Origin: Poecilobothrus nobilitatus
Taxonomy: Eukaryota; Arthropoda; Insecta; Diptera; Dolichopodidae
DNA: 64,000 nucleotides
Assembly: GCA_947095535.1 (NCBI GenBank)
Contig: OX352774.1
Location: 248,707,825-248,771,824, forward strand
Direction: 5' to 3'
Under the pieces are notes generated by a model, which worked only from the letters and a program-made list of their open reading frames with translations, ran no database searches and was not told the DNA's origin. Position 1 is the stretch's first letter. The number at the start of each line of letters is the position of its first letter. The position numbers and the translations under genes were made by a program. Positions 25,341-36,004 of this stretch are shown one piece after another.

Positions 25341-25653
25341 TGAAATGTTTAGAGAAGAAAAATTATTCAGAATTGTTACGATAACTTACCTAATCAAATT
25401 TTTAGAAATCTGTAACTTAGACACCTGTAAAAAATTGTTCATAGCAAAACTATATTCATATGTTCATAGTAAAAATTATAGCTTGAATATTATTATGGTT
25501 TTAGATATCTTAACATCTAAGAAAAAATCTAAGAAAATTTACAAATTTGGTGCAAGTTATAATTCTATCTTCTTTTTTTGTGTTTTTGTGTACTTGGTTT
25601 TGTGTATGGTTTTACGTTCTGCCTTGTTTGAAGTTGCTAACAAAACTGTTTAA

Positions 25654-26262
25654 GTAAATATAACATTCTGCAATGATTCATCTTTTTTACGGGTTTCTGT
25701 TGCAGCTCTGGTTCTGTTTCAACAAAAAAAAAAATTATTATAATTACATGTTTAAGGGGGGTAGAGAATTTCTGAATATTTTTTCCTTTTCAAATCTATC
25801 GCCTCTTTATAAAAAAAAATATTAATAAAAAAAATAATATTTTCAGGATTGACTTTATGTAGTAATTGAGTGCCAATTTTTTAAAATCATTAATTATGTA
25901 TAAAGTAAATCGTTAAAATGTCTTTTTTTCAATTGTAAATTATTCAAATCTTGAGTAAATCTAATATGTAAAAAACGTTTTATTAAGGTAGAAGATCATA
26001 AAACGATTATAATCGATTTAATATACTTAATTTGAATGAAATAATTCCTATTTGATAATTAAATTAAACTGTTTTGAACTTATGAAGTGAAAATACATTC
26101 ACGATATATCGAAATTTGTGAATTAATACACCGTAAGACCTGGAATACCTAAATTATCTAAATAAACATGTAGGTAATAATAATTTAATTAAAATAATAT
26201 TAGCTTTTTAGTAACAATATATTATAATCTTTAAAAATTTAAAAATTAACAAAATTAGTGAA
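25654..26262. other. Intergenic AT-rich DNA, no gene seen
   Basis: There is no coding frame or structured RNA signature. This is plain AT-rich sequence up to the tRNA-like unit. Confidence 0.45.
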
Positions 26263-26334
26263 TCCAGCCAATGGCGTAGTTGTTAAAACACTGACTTTTC
26301 ATACGAAAGATCTCGGGTTCAAACCCCGGCTGGG
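26263..26334 (+). ncRNA. tRNA-like sequence, probably pseudo-tRNA or SINE head
   Basis: This 72-base unit has an A box (TGGCGTAGTTG), a strong T arm (TCGGG TTCAAAC CCCGG, one G-U pair) and complementary ends (TCCAGCC with GGCTGGG). However, the 3' acceptor strand and the T stem compete for the same GG. The D arm is displaced by two bases and the anticodon stem is imperfect, with loop TCATACG instead of a normal U33 loop. A functional tRNA is therefore unlikely. An A-rich tract follows directly, as in a very short SINE. Confidence 0.6.
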
Positions 26335-26339
26335 ACATA

Positions 26340-28138
26340 TAGATTAATAAAAAATAATATAGATTTTTCTTATAATATAAATAAATTAAAATAAGTATAT
26401 ACCTATATGTTCTATAAATTATAATTAATATCATATTGTATAACAGCTATACAATAAAATAATAATATACTATAAATTCTTGTATAAGATTATAGATAAT
26501 AGATGGCGTAGAAATAAAAGCAATGTGTTAGTCTTATTTAATAGCTTCAGCCGACTAAACAACGGCTTAGTAAAATTAATGATTCACAAAACTGAAGAAT
26601 AATAGTGAATATGAATAATAAATGACTTAGTGGATGCCCTATACTTCTCATTGGTGTGATAAGGAAAAAGAAAAAAATTCAATTAAATATCCTTTAAGAA
26701 AAAGTATAATATTAAAATATTATTAAGGAAAAATAAAAAATTAATTAAAAAATATATTAAAAAATTACAATAATTGCAGAAAAATAAATTACATTTCAAA
26801 AAAAAGATAATAACAAATTGGAAAGGAATAAAATAAAAAAAAAAAAACCAAATTTTAATATTGCATATGAAAATTGTACATATCTCCCGGATTAGTTCTT
26901 TAATAAAACCAGTTGGCCGTTCTGAATCCATCTAAATACGAAATAACTTTCAGACTGATGGTAAGTACGTCATTAAACAACTGCAAACTATTTTTAAAGA
27001 GCTGTAATAATATAATTTACATTTATTTTTCTGTGACATATAAATCTAAATTAAAATGAATTCAATAAAACATTATTTTTGAACTTAATAACGAATTAAT
27101 ATAGAAACAACGGTTGATTTTCTGAAATCAAATCTGAGTTGCTTTAATTATGGTTTCAATTATGCCCCTTAAATTATAATAAGTATACATTATTATATTT
27201 ATATATTATTGTCCTTCTGTATTATAAAAGCTATATACTCTTCTTTATAAACGAATCTTTAAGTGTTTTACTCTTCTGTATCATATCATGTACTGCAAAT
27301 TTCTATATAAATAATTCAATTTCTACATAAAATAATGGTAACATACTGTATTTAATTTTGAAAATATGAAAATAAAGTTTAATAATATGAGAATAATATT
27401 AAACTTTATTTTCGTCTATATTATCATTAAAAAGAGAGACAAATCGTTTCGAAATATTATAACAAAAAACAAATGTATGACAAACATAGTCTACATGAAT
27501 GCATGGCATTTAAATCTATCAGTAATCATAAACAAATGTAACGAATAAAGCAGAAATCGTTAATTTTAAAAATTAATATTCCTATACGAAAGTAAAACTT
27601 AAATATTATACCACTATAATTTTTCAACAAAATAATCTTTTCGCTTTTTTTAATTATTTAACAAGGACAAGAAAAATTATAAATAATCAAACAAAAAAAA
27701 AAATTAACAAAAAACTAAAAACTATAGAAGTTCCAATTATATTGTTTTATTAATTTTCCTAATTTGTAAAGCCAAAACATTTTATGTTTCTTTTTATTTT
27801 TAACTCAATAATAATTTATTCTTTCATATTAAATTAACATTCCACTGTCATAATTTTCCCTTTTTTTCCTCTTCACTTTTTAAAACATAAAACATTATAA
27901 TAAAAACTAATGAAGTGATCATTCATATAATTTTCCCCTAAATTGTTTAAAATATGTATGTATACCTAACTAAAAGAAAAAAAAAATATGCTACATAATT
28001 TATAACTTAAAAAACAAAAAAAAAAAAAAAACTTATACTTACTCGTCAATCGAGCAAAACAAAAATGACAAAAAAAAATTTTTTTGTTCTCAATAAATAA
28101 AGTATATTGTACAGTCGAATTTAAAAAATTGAACTTTT
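26340..28138. other. Intergenic AT-rich DNA, no gene seen
   Basis: Frames at 26683-26931 (minus) and 27366-27548 (plus) are low-complexity. I find nothing else. Confidence 0.45.
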
Positions 28139-28844
28139 TATACCCTACACTTTAAATATAGGGTATATTAACTTTGGTATGGTAAGGAAGCGAGTTAGAT
28201 ATGGACATGTATATAAATTCTGAATCAGGATCACCTCCTGAGTCGATTTAGCGATGTCCGTCCGTACGCACGATAACTCAAAAAAGGATTATGCTATCTT
28301 GATGAAATTTATACTGTAGGTTAACAATGACTAAGGTAAGGTGGGAATTGCAAATGGGCGAAATCGGACCATGGGTTCGGGTACCTCCCATACAACTCCC
28401 AAAACCGAACAAGCATATCTTCGAAATTGATAAAGATAGAAACTGCAAATTTTATACGAGGGTGTTGTTTCCTGGATCCCTGATTTGCCTAAAATTTCTG
28501 ATGAATTGGAATGGTTGTTCGAGTATCTCCCACACAACTCCCAAGACCGAACAAGTATATCTTCGAAATTAATAAATATAAAAACTTGAAATTTGATATA
28601 AGAGTATTACCTACCCTGTTCTGATGATGTCTCTAACATTTGAGATGAATTGGGGTGGTGGTCCGGATGCCTTCACACACTTCCCAAGACCTAACAAGCA
28701 TATCTTTAAATTTAATAAAGATAGAAAGCTGAAATTTTGTACAAAAGTTGTAAAAGCATTTATTTTTTTAGCTTATATTAAATACCTAACTAAAATAACT
28801 TATGGATTTTTAATTTAACTTGAATTTTTTAGGTGTAGGATATA
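28139..28844 (+). mobile_element. Fly-type short repeat element with internal 143-bp units
   Basis: The ends are TATACCCTACAC (28139-28150) and GTGTAGGATATA (28833-28844), inverted with one mismatch. The head has TGGTATGGTAAGG, TCGATTTAGCGATGTCCGTC and CGATAACTC, a combination I know from dispersed repeats of fly genomes. Three tandem units follow, starting near 28387, 28529 and 28672. Each contains a CAACTCCCAAGACCGAACAA-type word and then GCATATCTTCGAAATT or a close variant. Frames on both strands (28327-28572, 28331-28537, 28624-28818) fall inside the repeat and are not genes. Confidence 0.75.
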
Positions 28845-28849
28845 AATAA

Positions 28850-30415
28850 GTCGGTTGCATCGACTTGCTAATAGATTTACTTGTTTTGTTTCAGTTTAGT
28901 CAAAGCGATTTGATGTAAACTTTTGAATCGAGTAAGAAATACAGAGTCCTCCAAAAAAACAATCTCCATTTCTTTTAAAATGAATGATTAAATTTTATAT
29001 TTAAATCGAAAGGTTTGTAAATCATTTTGTATCAAAGTTTCAAAATTTTAAATTAAATTTAAATAAATAAAAATTTTATATTATTTGTTTGTTATAGATA
29101 TTCATTGAGAAGTAACTGTATTTTATTTATTATTATTTTTTGAGTTCTACTGTATATATGTATATATTATTTTTTGAGTTCTACTGTATATGAGAAAAAT
29201 TAATTTGTAGGATCACGTGTAAATATATTACACCTTAAAAAAAAAGCAATAATGCATCCGTTACAAAAAAAAAATATTTCTCTCCCTTTATTATTTTTCT
29301 CCTTTTTAACTACTTTTTTTTTTTTTCTATCTTCTGTGGTAATCATTTTTTTTCTTCTTGAAAACCAAAAAAAATAATTCAAAATAAAAAATAAATTTAA
29401 AGATGCTAAAAAATAATTTCGGAAAAAAAAACTAAAAAATTTCTGAACGAATTTTAATTTTCTAAAATGTCCAAAAGACAAAGGGGAAAATAAATTTGCT
29501 ATGTATTCCTTATTGAAACGGTTACTGCAATATATATTGCGGGTTCATCTAAGTGTAAATTTACTACATTTAATAGGGATCATTATCACACCTCTGGGAT
29601 AACCAAAAAAAAAAATAAACTCCTACAACAATACAATAAAACGGTACATAGTTGGTATATTATGAAAACTTCATATATTGTTTTTTATAGGTAATTTGAA
29701 TATACGCGTACGCATTCATAAAACAAAATTATCTTTTTTTAATTGCGCGCGGTTTAAAAGATAAAAAAACTTTAATTTTTGAATTTTGAAGTATTTTCAA
29801 TACCGTCATTCTAAGAAAATGATGTGCAGTTATTTCTCATAAAAAAAATTATAATAAAAAAAGTTTATTCTCAAGAATAAGATACCTATTAGCAATTATT
29901 TTCTGTCAATAATTAACCAATTAGCTATAATTAAAACAATTAAAAAGAAACTAACTGTAACTGAAGAAATTTTAAAATCATTGAAGTTTTATAGCAGCCT
30001 AAATAAAACATAGTTTAGACTTCTATTTTTTATAACCTTAATGACGTTATATATTATCTAAGGCTTTTTTGAAATGTCAATTATGTCAGTGTTCTTTAAA
30101 CTTTCGAGAATCTATTTATTACATAGTATAAATATGCTATTAGTAAATGTCAGATTACAATACCTTAAATTATACATTTAATACATAAATAAAATAAATC
30201 CAAAGCAAAAGTTCAAAGCCCCAAATATTGTAAAAAATAATTTATATTAAGAATTTCGATATGTATAGAGACCATAGATATATTACTAACACAAGGAAGG
30301 TATGGTAATAACCTTCCTTATATTACTACATAAGGAAGGTATGGTCGTTTCTTTTCTTTTTATATGTTTTCCTATTTTAAGGTATTCAGTCAAAAAATAT
30401 GTTTAAAAAATTTTA
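28850..30415. other. Intergenic AT-rich DNA, no gene seen
   Basis: The stretch holds a 27-bp word duplicated at 29131-29157 and 29165-29191 (TATTATTTTTTGAGTTCTAC...). Around 30293-30347 the word AAGGAAGGTATGGT occurs twice directly with an inverted AACCTTCCTTA between. No gene is supported. Confidence 0.45.
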
Positions 30416-30419
30416 TAAT

Positions 30420-30545
30420 ATGTATACATTTCGTTTACTCAGCCGTTTATATTTATGAAAATAATGTAAAGCAGTTTCACATAATCTCATAACAAGTTCC
30501 ATTTAAAAAACTTTAAGTTGTTATATTAGGACTTTATAATTAATA
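30420..30545 (-). repeat. Dispersed repeat family B, copy 1
   Basis: Read on the minus strand, this matches 45805-45960. Shared words are TTAAATGGAACT, AACTGCTTTACATTATTTT, ATAAATATAAAC followed by an RGCTGAGTAA word, and AAATGTWTACATATTAT. The two copies differ by a roughly ten-base gap after TTATGA and a longer gap before AAATGT. Confidence 0.7.
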
Positions 30546-30877
30546 TATCTTGTTTCTAAAATTAAAATTTAATTGAGGTTATTCAAAATTTTATCTACTT
30601 GTAAAGTAACAAAATAAGTGATAAAATTCTTAAAAAAATTAGAAATGAAACTATTTCATCTTTTAGAGAACTATTTTTGAAGAAACTAAAGCAATAAAAC
30701 ATAGTTCGCTCAGATGTTTCTCTAAATTGACTGAAAATATTTTCTTCATTACCAATCATGGGTAATATATCTATCATAGAGACCCAAGAAAAATTAGCAA
30801 GACAAACAATGTTGCTAAGACAGAATAATTTGTAAAAAACATTACACCAAATCAAAAGTATTGTAAGTAAGTGTGAC

Positions 30878-32842
30878 AAAAATAGACGTACGAGACGATA
30901 AAAAAACGTAAAAAATTTCGTATGGTTTCTTTCGCGAAGTGTAAATACGAGATAAAATCATTAGCTTTTGTTTACAAGTTCTGTAATAGTACTTTTATTA
31001 TTTAGTTTAAATGTCTGAATAGTAATTTCATTATTTATGAGATTTAGCTCATTTTTAAAATGGAGGAACATGAAAGGCTAATAATAGATGTGCAAAATAA
31101 CTTTGATTCCAAAAATTTTTATATAGAATATATAAAAAAAATTATTATTCAAAGCGACTGCAAATAAAACTTTTTACGTAAATAAAACGCAATGGCATCT
31201 TTTTACGTAGACTTTATATGATATTTCTCCCATTTATATGAAATATAATTATTTGCTGTTTCTTTGATATTTTCATATTTTGGCTATGTCCATATATTTA
31301 AATGTAATGAAAGAGTTTTTACTTGTCCGCCTAAAACAATCGAAACCAGAGGTGAACAACAAAAGGAAACTTATATGTATTAAAGGTCAAAAGGCCCATA
31401 GTGTTATAATTATGTTATGTAATTATTTTTTAAAATTAATATGCTTTTATTAATTTGAAATTTTATTTTCAGTCTTACCATACTTCTAATACTTTGAAAA
31501 CTATAAAATAAATAACGTTTTTTTTCTCTCCCTAAATGTAAAAGAAAAATTAAAGAAATTTAAAAATAAAATTGAAAGCCCATAAAAAAAAACAGTTTAG
31601 GGAAGAGAAAACATATGTTAATGAATCATAAAAACAACAAGTTTATGTCGGTTCATTTCAAATTACTCTCAATCATTATTAATAGCTTATGTATGTTTTT
31701 TATTATTTTATTTTTTTTTTGTTTTAAATTTTCCTTTTAGTTTTTAATTTTAGTTTTTGTTTTTTTGCCTTTCTATAAAAAAAAAACGTTTATATGGATG
31801 AATTGGTAGATGGCATCCTAAAATTTATGTTTGACATTTAATTTGACAAGAATTTATTTGTTGAATTTATAGATAGGTGATTATGGTGTTGACATTAACA
31901 ATTAATTTTTTTTCTTTTTAATATTATAATTTTTAGTGATTAAGAAGGATTTAAAGATACAATTAAATAAAAAAAAAATCTGATTGGCCTTTTATTTTAT
32001 TTTCCATCAATTTATTTCTGTAATTTTTTTTGTTTGCCATCAATTATTATTAGTTTCAAAATAAAATTGATTGTTATAATTAATTAATATACATATATTT
32101 CTAACTTTCTTTAAAGATTGTTATTTTAATTGTAATTTTCTTTTGAAGGAAAGTTAAATTTAAACTAAAATTAAATTAAATTAAATAAATAAGTAAAGTT
32201 AAACCCTAACAGAAAATAAACGTAACGGGACAAGTCAAAACTCTACCATTTACCAATATAAAATATAAATATGTATATTTAATATATATACATATATATG
32301 TAAGTAAATATTACGTAAATATATAGATATTCAAAAAATAAAACACAATAAAAATGTCAAAAAAACTGCACGAAAAATTATATGTCATATAAACAGGAAA
32401 AATGTCCCATAAAATGTCGGTAAAAAGATGGCAATAAGTTTAACCTAAAAATTTATTTCGTAAAATTTGTGTATTTGAGAAGTCGGAAATTTTGAAATTA
32501 TAGCAAATTATACAAATAAATATATGTATAATATTAATTATGAACTATCCATCTTTATTTCAGGTCTTTTACTTTCTATTTTTATTTAATTACTTTAAAA
32601 CATTTCAATGTTACTAAAGTTACGATGCACATATTTATTTCAAATTCTTTTTTATATTATATTCTAAAAACAATTAAATACAGATATATTTTAAAATTAA
32701 ATTTGTACAAATTCCACACAGAACTTGTGAACAAAATCATATTATGTTATCGTCATTTTGGCTATAGTTACTCGTTTACGCTTCGCGAAAAAAAACCTAC
32801 GAAATTTCTTGTGTTTTTGTATCGTCTCGTCAGGTCTATTTT
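30878..32842. mobile_element. Degenerate DNA-transposon-like element with 74-bp inverted ends
   Basis: The segment 30878-30951 and the reverse complement of 32771-32842 align over their length. Shared words are AAAATAGAC, ACGAGACGATA, AAATTTCGTA and TTCGCGAAG. The span is 1.97 kb. No transposase frame survives inside, so the element is internally deleted or decayed. No target duplication is obvious, so the superfamily is unknown. A LINE fragment starts just beyond the right end. Confidence 0.6.
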
Positions 32843-32919
32843 GGACTATACTTAAGGATATACTTAATTAATACATATATAAAATTAATATTTTAAAAAT
32901 AGAAAACATAAGAGTGAAA

Positions 32920-33215
32920 GAATATAATATCGCCTATCAGAAACATGACGACGTTTCTTAAGCGTAGACGTTTAATAAATTTGATCGATGTTCGTATAAG
33001 TTGAAAGATTATGCTGATCTTTGCAAGAGAGGTGATCAAGAACAAATCTAAGAAATTTTTTTTGACAAGATTCAATCCTATTAACATGGACTCTGTAAAA
33101 TGTATTTCATGCTTACCCATACCTCTTGCATATTCCAAATTACGTCTTATCGCGCAAGTGAAAAGAGACTTAAAAACATAAGCGTCTTCAAATCCTTTTG
33201 CTCAACCTTTAATAA
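32920..33215 (-). pseudogene. C-terminal fragment of a Jockey-like non-LTR reverse transcriptase
   Basis: On the minus strand the sequence reads FEDAYVFKSLFTCAIRRNLEYA and then, after frame changes, HVNRIESCQKKFLRFVL and later LKKRRHVSDRRYYILSLL. The order (LYxSLVRxxLEY, then RIESxQKxFLR, then RR...LL) is that of the thumb and C-terminal region of Jockey-type reverse transcriptases. At least two frameshifts and stops break it, one stop lying just after DQIY. The 81-codon frame at 32893-33138 is only one frame of this wreck. It may or may not belong to the same family as the endonuclease fragment at 9300-9740. Confidence 0.72.
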
Positions 33216-33699
33216 AATCGAGCATTGAATTTGTTTTATTTAAAATCTAGCTATAATGAGGCTGCAGTGTTAATTTATATTTTATTACAGTAGTTTTTTC
33301 TAATTAAAATTTTTTCAATATTGTTTCACTTATATTGTGTTTTCCATTTAAAATATTTAGAACATCATCCTGACATTCGACATGTTTCTGATAAAATCCT
33401 ACAAAGCCTAAAGTAAAAACAAAATTTTAAATAATTATAATAAAACCAAAATTATTGTAAAAAAAAATAAATAATTTAAATAAAAGCAATAAAACCCAGC
33501 CAATTTACCTATCGAAAATCAAAATAAAAATAATAACTAGAGTTTTTGTGCATTTATAAATTAAAATTTTTTATTTAATATTAATAAATTTTTGAAACAA
33601 AAAAATATTTAATTTTAAAATATGTACAATTGAATTTTTGTTTTTTTTTTTATATACAATTGAATTCTTAATACTAATTATGTAATAAAAAGTTGTGCC

Positions 33700-33705
33700 T
33701 TTATT
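33700..33705 (-). promoter_or_regulatory. Candidate polyadenylation signal for forkhead copy 1
   Basis: The minus strand reads AATAAA about 55 bp after the stop codon. It is the first such hexamer downstream. In DNA this AT-rich it could be chance. Confidence 0.35.
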
Positions 33706-33759
33706 AATTTTATTTTTGTTCAAAATCTCAATGATTTTCGGCAGTATCTCTATATAATT

Positions 33760-34698
33760 TTAACTGAAACAATTCAATGCTTCGTTATTATACGATCCAC
33801 CTTGAATCATAATTTGCTGTTGAAAATGATACTGATATTGATTCCACATTTCTTGTTCCGATTTCATTTGTTGTAACGCCATCATTTCTTCTGGTGTTGG
33901 AAAATAAACAGCATTGCCAGTGTTATGTTGGTGATGAAATTGATTCTGTTGTACATTTTGATGATGATAACCAATTTGTGCAGCGGCAGCAGCTGCAACT
34001 GCAGCAGCAGCATGATGATAACCAGCTACAGCATTATTATAATGTGATGTTGATTTTGTTTTTGTACCACCAGTTGTATAAATACGTCCATTCATTGGAT
34101 TTGAACGACGTAAACGACCAGTTGTTTCACCAATAGTAACATCTTCTGCTGTTGGATCTAATGCCCAATAATGGCCACGTCCAGGATCATCTAATGCACG
34201 TGGTACACGAATAAAACATGAATTTAAACTTAAATTATGACGTATAGAATTTTGCCAAACATTTTTATTTTTTTGATAATATGGAAAATTATCAGCAATC
34301 CATTCACAGATACCACTTAATGTAAGGCGTTTTTCATGGCTACTACGTATTGCCATTACAATTAATGCACTATATGTATATGGTGGCTTTTGCTCATCAC
34401 CAATAGTTGTAGATCCTGTACTACTACCATTTGTTGTTACAGATGATGAACCTTGTGATGATGTTGGAGTATCATTATTATCTGTACGACTGCTTACCAT
34501 TTCTGTGTCACTCATAAACACATTATTATGTGTATTTTGATTAAAATTCATTTCATTAGTTGATATGTCCATATTTTCTGAAAACTCTGTTGTTGCAATA
34601 TTTTGATGCAAATTATCTGAATTATTGTTACTATTTATATTATTTGATGAACTTAAAATAGATCTAATTGAAAAATTAGAATTGAATCCCGGTGCCAT
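33760..34698 (-). CDS. fd19B: Forkhead transcription factor, FoxG/slp group (fd19B-like), copy 1
   Basis: This single-exon gene encodes 312 residues. The forkhead (winged-helix) DNA-binding domain spans about residues 104-199, with [15 protein letters not shown] at its start, recognition helix [17 protein letters not shown] (146-162) and wing region [13 protein letters not shown] and [10 protein letters not shown]. The last motif, together with GICEWI, is what I associate with the FoxG/sloppy-paired group and specifically fly fd19B; that assignment is from memory. Residues 9-15 (FSIRSIL) form an eh1-like motif that recruits the Groucho corepressor, so a nuclear repressor is likely. The N-terminal linker is rich in N, S and T. 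The C-terminal half has polyalanine (230-240), histidine-rich and glutamine-rich stretches. The start ATG has a good context (GAAAATGGC). A nearly identical paralogue lies upstream at 38618-39568 on the same strand. Confidence 0.9.
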   Translation of the reverse strand: MAPGFNSNFSIRSILSSSNNINSNNNSDNLHQNIATTEFSENMDISTNEMNFNQNTHNNVFMSDTEMVSSRTDNNDTPTSSQGSSSVTTNGSSTGSTTIGDEQKPPYTYSALIVMAIRSSHEKRLTLSGICEWIADNFPYYQKNKNVWQNSIRHNLSLNSCFIRVPRALDDPGRGHYWALDPTAEDVTIGETTGRLRRSNPMNGRIYTTGGTKTKSTSHYNNAVAGYHHAAAAVAAAAAAQIGYHHQNVQQNQFHHQHNTGNAVYFPTPEEMMALQQMKSEQEMWNQYQYHFQQQIMIQGGSYNNEALNCFS

Positions 34699-34751
34699 TT
34701 TCTTTCAAAGTTTTTGTTTTATATAATTTATAGATTCAAATCAACTTAAAA

Positions 34752-34978
34752 TAATGTTTGTTTTTTTCTTAATAATTATAGCAATTTTAATAATATTTAA
34801 TTTAAAATATTTTGTATTAAAACATTTATTTATAAAAATTAAATGCTTAGTAGTTTCACTTTTAGAAGTTCAACAAATAATAAATAATTTTTGTAAATTT
34901 CTATTGCATTTTATACTAAAATTAGAATATTGTAAAAATTTGTAACTTATTAAAAATTAATATTACAAAACTTGTATT
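34752..34978 (-). promoter_or_regulatory. Upstream block shared with forkhead copy 2
   Basis: This stretch begins about 55 bp upstream of the start codon of copy 1. It is identical, apart from one base, to the matching position of copy 2 (39624-39846), while sequence further out has diverged. It is likely the shared core promoter or 5' UTR, or part of a gene-conversion tract. It also holds a 63-codon plus-strand frame (34754-34945, hydrophobic, MFVFFLIIIAILIIF...) that runs divergently from the gene. Identity is equal at all codon positions, so it gives no evidence of coding. Confidence 0.55.
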
Positions 34979-36004
34979 AAAATCTACCATATACTGTATT
35001 TAATACTTCATTCAACAAAAGAAAGAGATAAAAATATAATATGGTACATTTATACAATATCCGCGAAAATTAAACCAACATAAAATCCCAAGAAATTATT
35101 AACTTGTCATAAAATTATTCTTTTCCAGACAAAGATACATTATAACAGAACCAAAATTCCAATATTTTTTATCTGAATTTCTTCTAATTATTAAAAATAG
35201 TTGTATCTTAAGAAATTCGCGATTAATCTACATGTTCTTTTATATGCAAAGGTAAAATTAGAATAATAAATATATTATTTCATTTGTTATACTTATAACT
35301 ATGCAAATTACCTGTATTTGTTTTTTTTTTTTTTTTGAATGGATTTCTTTAAAATATTTAATTCAGAAAAGCTTTAAAAACATAAAATCTCCTAAGTAAA
35401 CATTCTTAAATAAACAATCCTTTTTTCGAAAATCTGAATGAAAAATTACAATAACTATCGTAATAGAATTATCGTTTATTATAGCAACAATCAGCAGAAG
35501 CCAAAAAAAAAAAAAAAGAATAATAAACAGGTAAATTTAAGTTAAGTTTAAGTTTATTTAGTAAAATGTGCAAACCATTATACAGGTAATTAAATATATA
35601 TACTCAGTTTGTTATATTAAAGGAAGGATGCAATTATCCTTTTGACTTTGTGGTTTCATTAAAACAAATAATAATGGGTTTTCTTTGAATTACCAATATT
35701 GGGTATTATTTTGAATTGAATTATAAGTGTTGGTATTAAAAATTTTTGTTATTTTTTTTTTTACTATTAAATTGTTGGCTTCTTTATACACAATATTTCT
35801 AAACTTAAAGTAGGATAATCAGATTTGTTTTTGTTTTTGATAAATTTATAAATGAAAAGATCCGAATATTGAAAATTTATGTATTTGTTTAATAATTTAA
35901 AATTCCCTTTTCATTTAATGTTATTCTAAAGTTGACTCGGTATCGAATAAAGAATTTAATAACTCATATTATTTTTACCTCATTTTTTCAAAAAATTTTG
36001 AAAA

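Larger units (their letters stand above)
33540..35850. repeat. Direct segmental duplication, block 1
   Basis: The block contains one forkhead gene and its flanks, and aligns with block 2 (38385-40730) at an offset of about 4.86 kb. Outer matches are ATGTACAATTGAATTTTTG-type words downstream of the gene and TGGCTTCTTTATACAC / TTGTTTTTGTTTTTGATAAA at the upstream end. Identity is very high from about 34020 to 34978 and clearly lower outside, with many indels. Confidence 0.85.

Noticed and set aside
25273..25653. 126-codon plus-strand open frame
   Set aside because: It begins inside dispersed repeat family A, is dominated by K, F, I, S and L, and shows no domain or supporting splice context.
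28327..28818. Overlapping frames on both strands
   Set aside because: They lie entirely within a repeat element with three tandem units, and the translations simply repeat that unit.
30595..30879. 94-codon minus-strand hydrophobic frame, considered as a chemoreceptor fragment
   Set aside because: I could not see any receptor signature, and hydrophobic frames arise easily in this AT-rich DNA.
32893..33138. 81-codon minus-strand frame as a gene
   Set aside because: It is one frame through a frameshifted reverse-transcriptase remnant. The recognisable blocks are spread over several frames.
33894..34136. Plus-strand frame opposite forkhead copy 1 (and 38660-38911 opposite copy 2)
   Set aside because: These are antisense shadows of the Q/H/A-rich C-terminal coding region.
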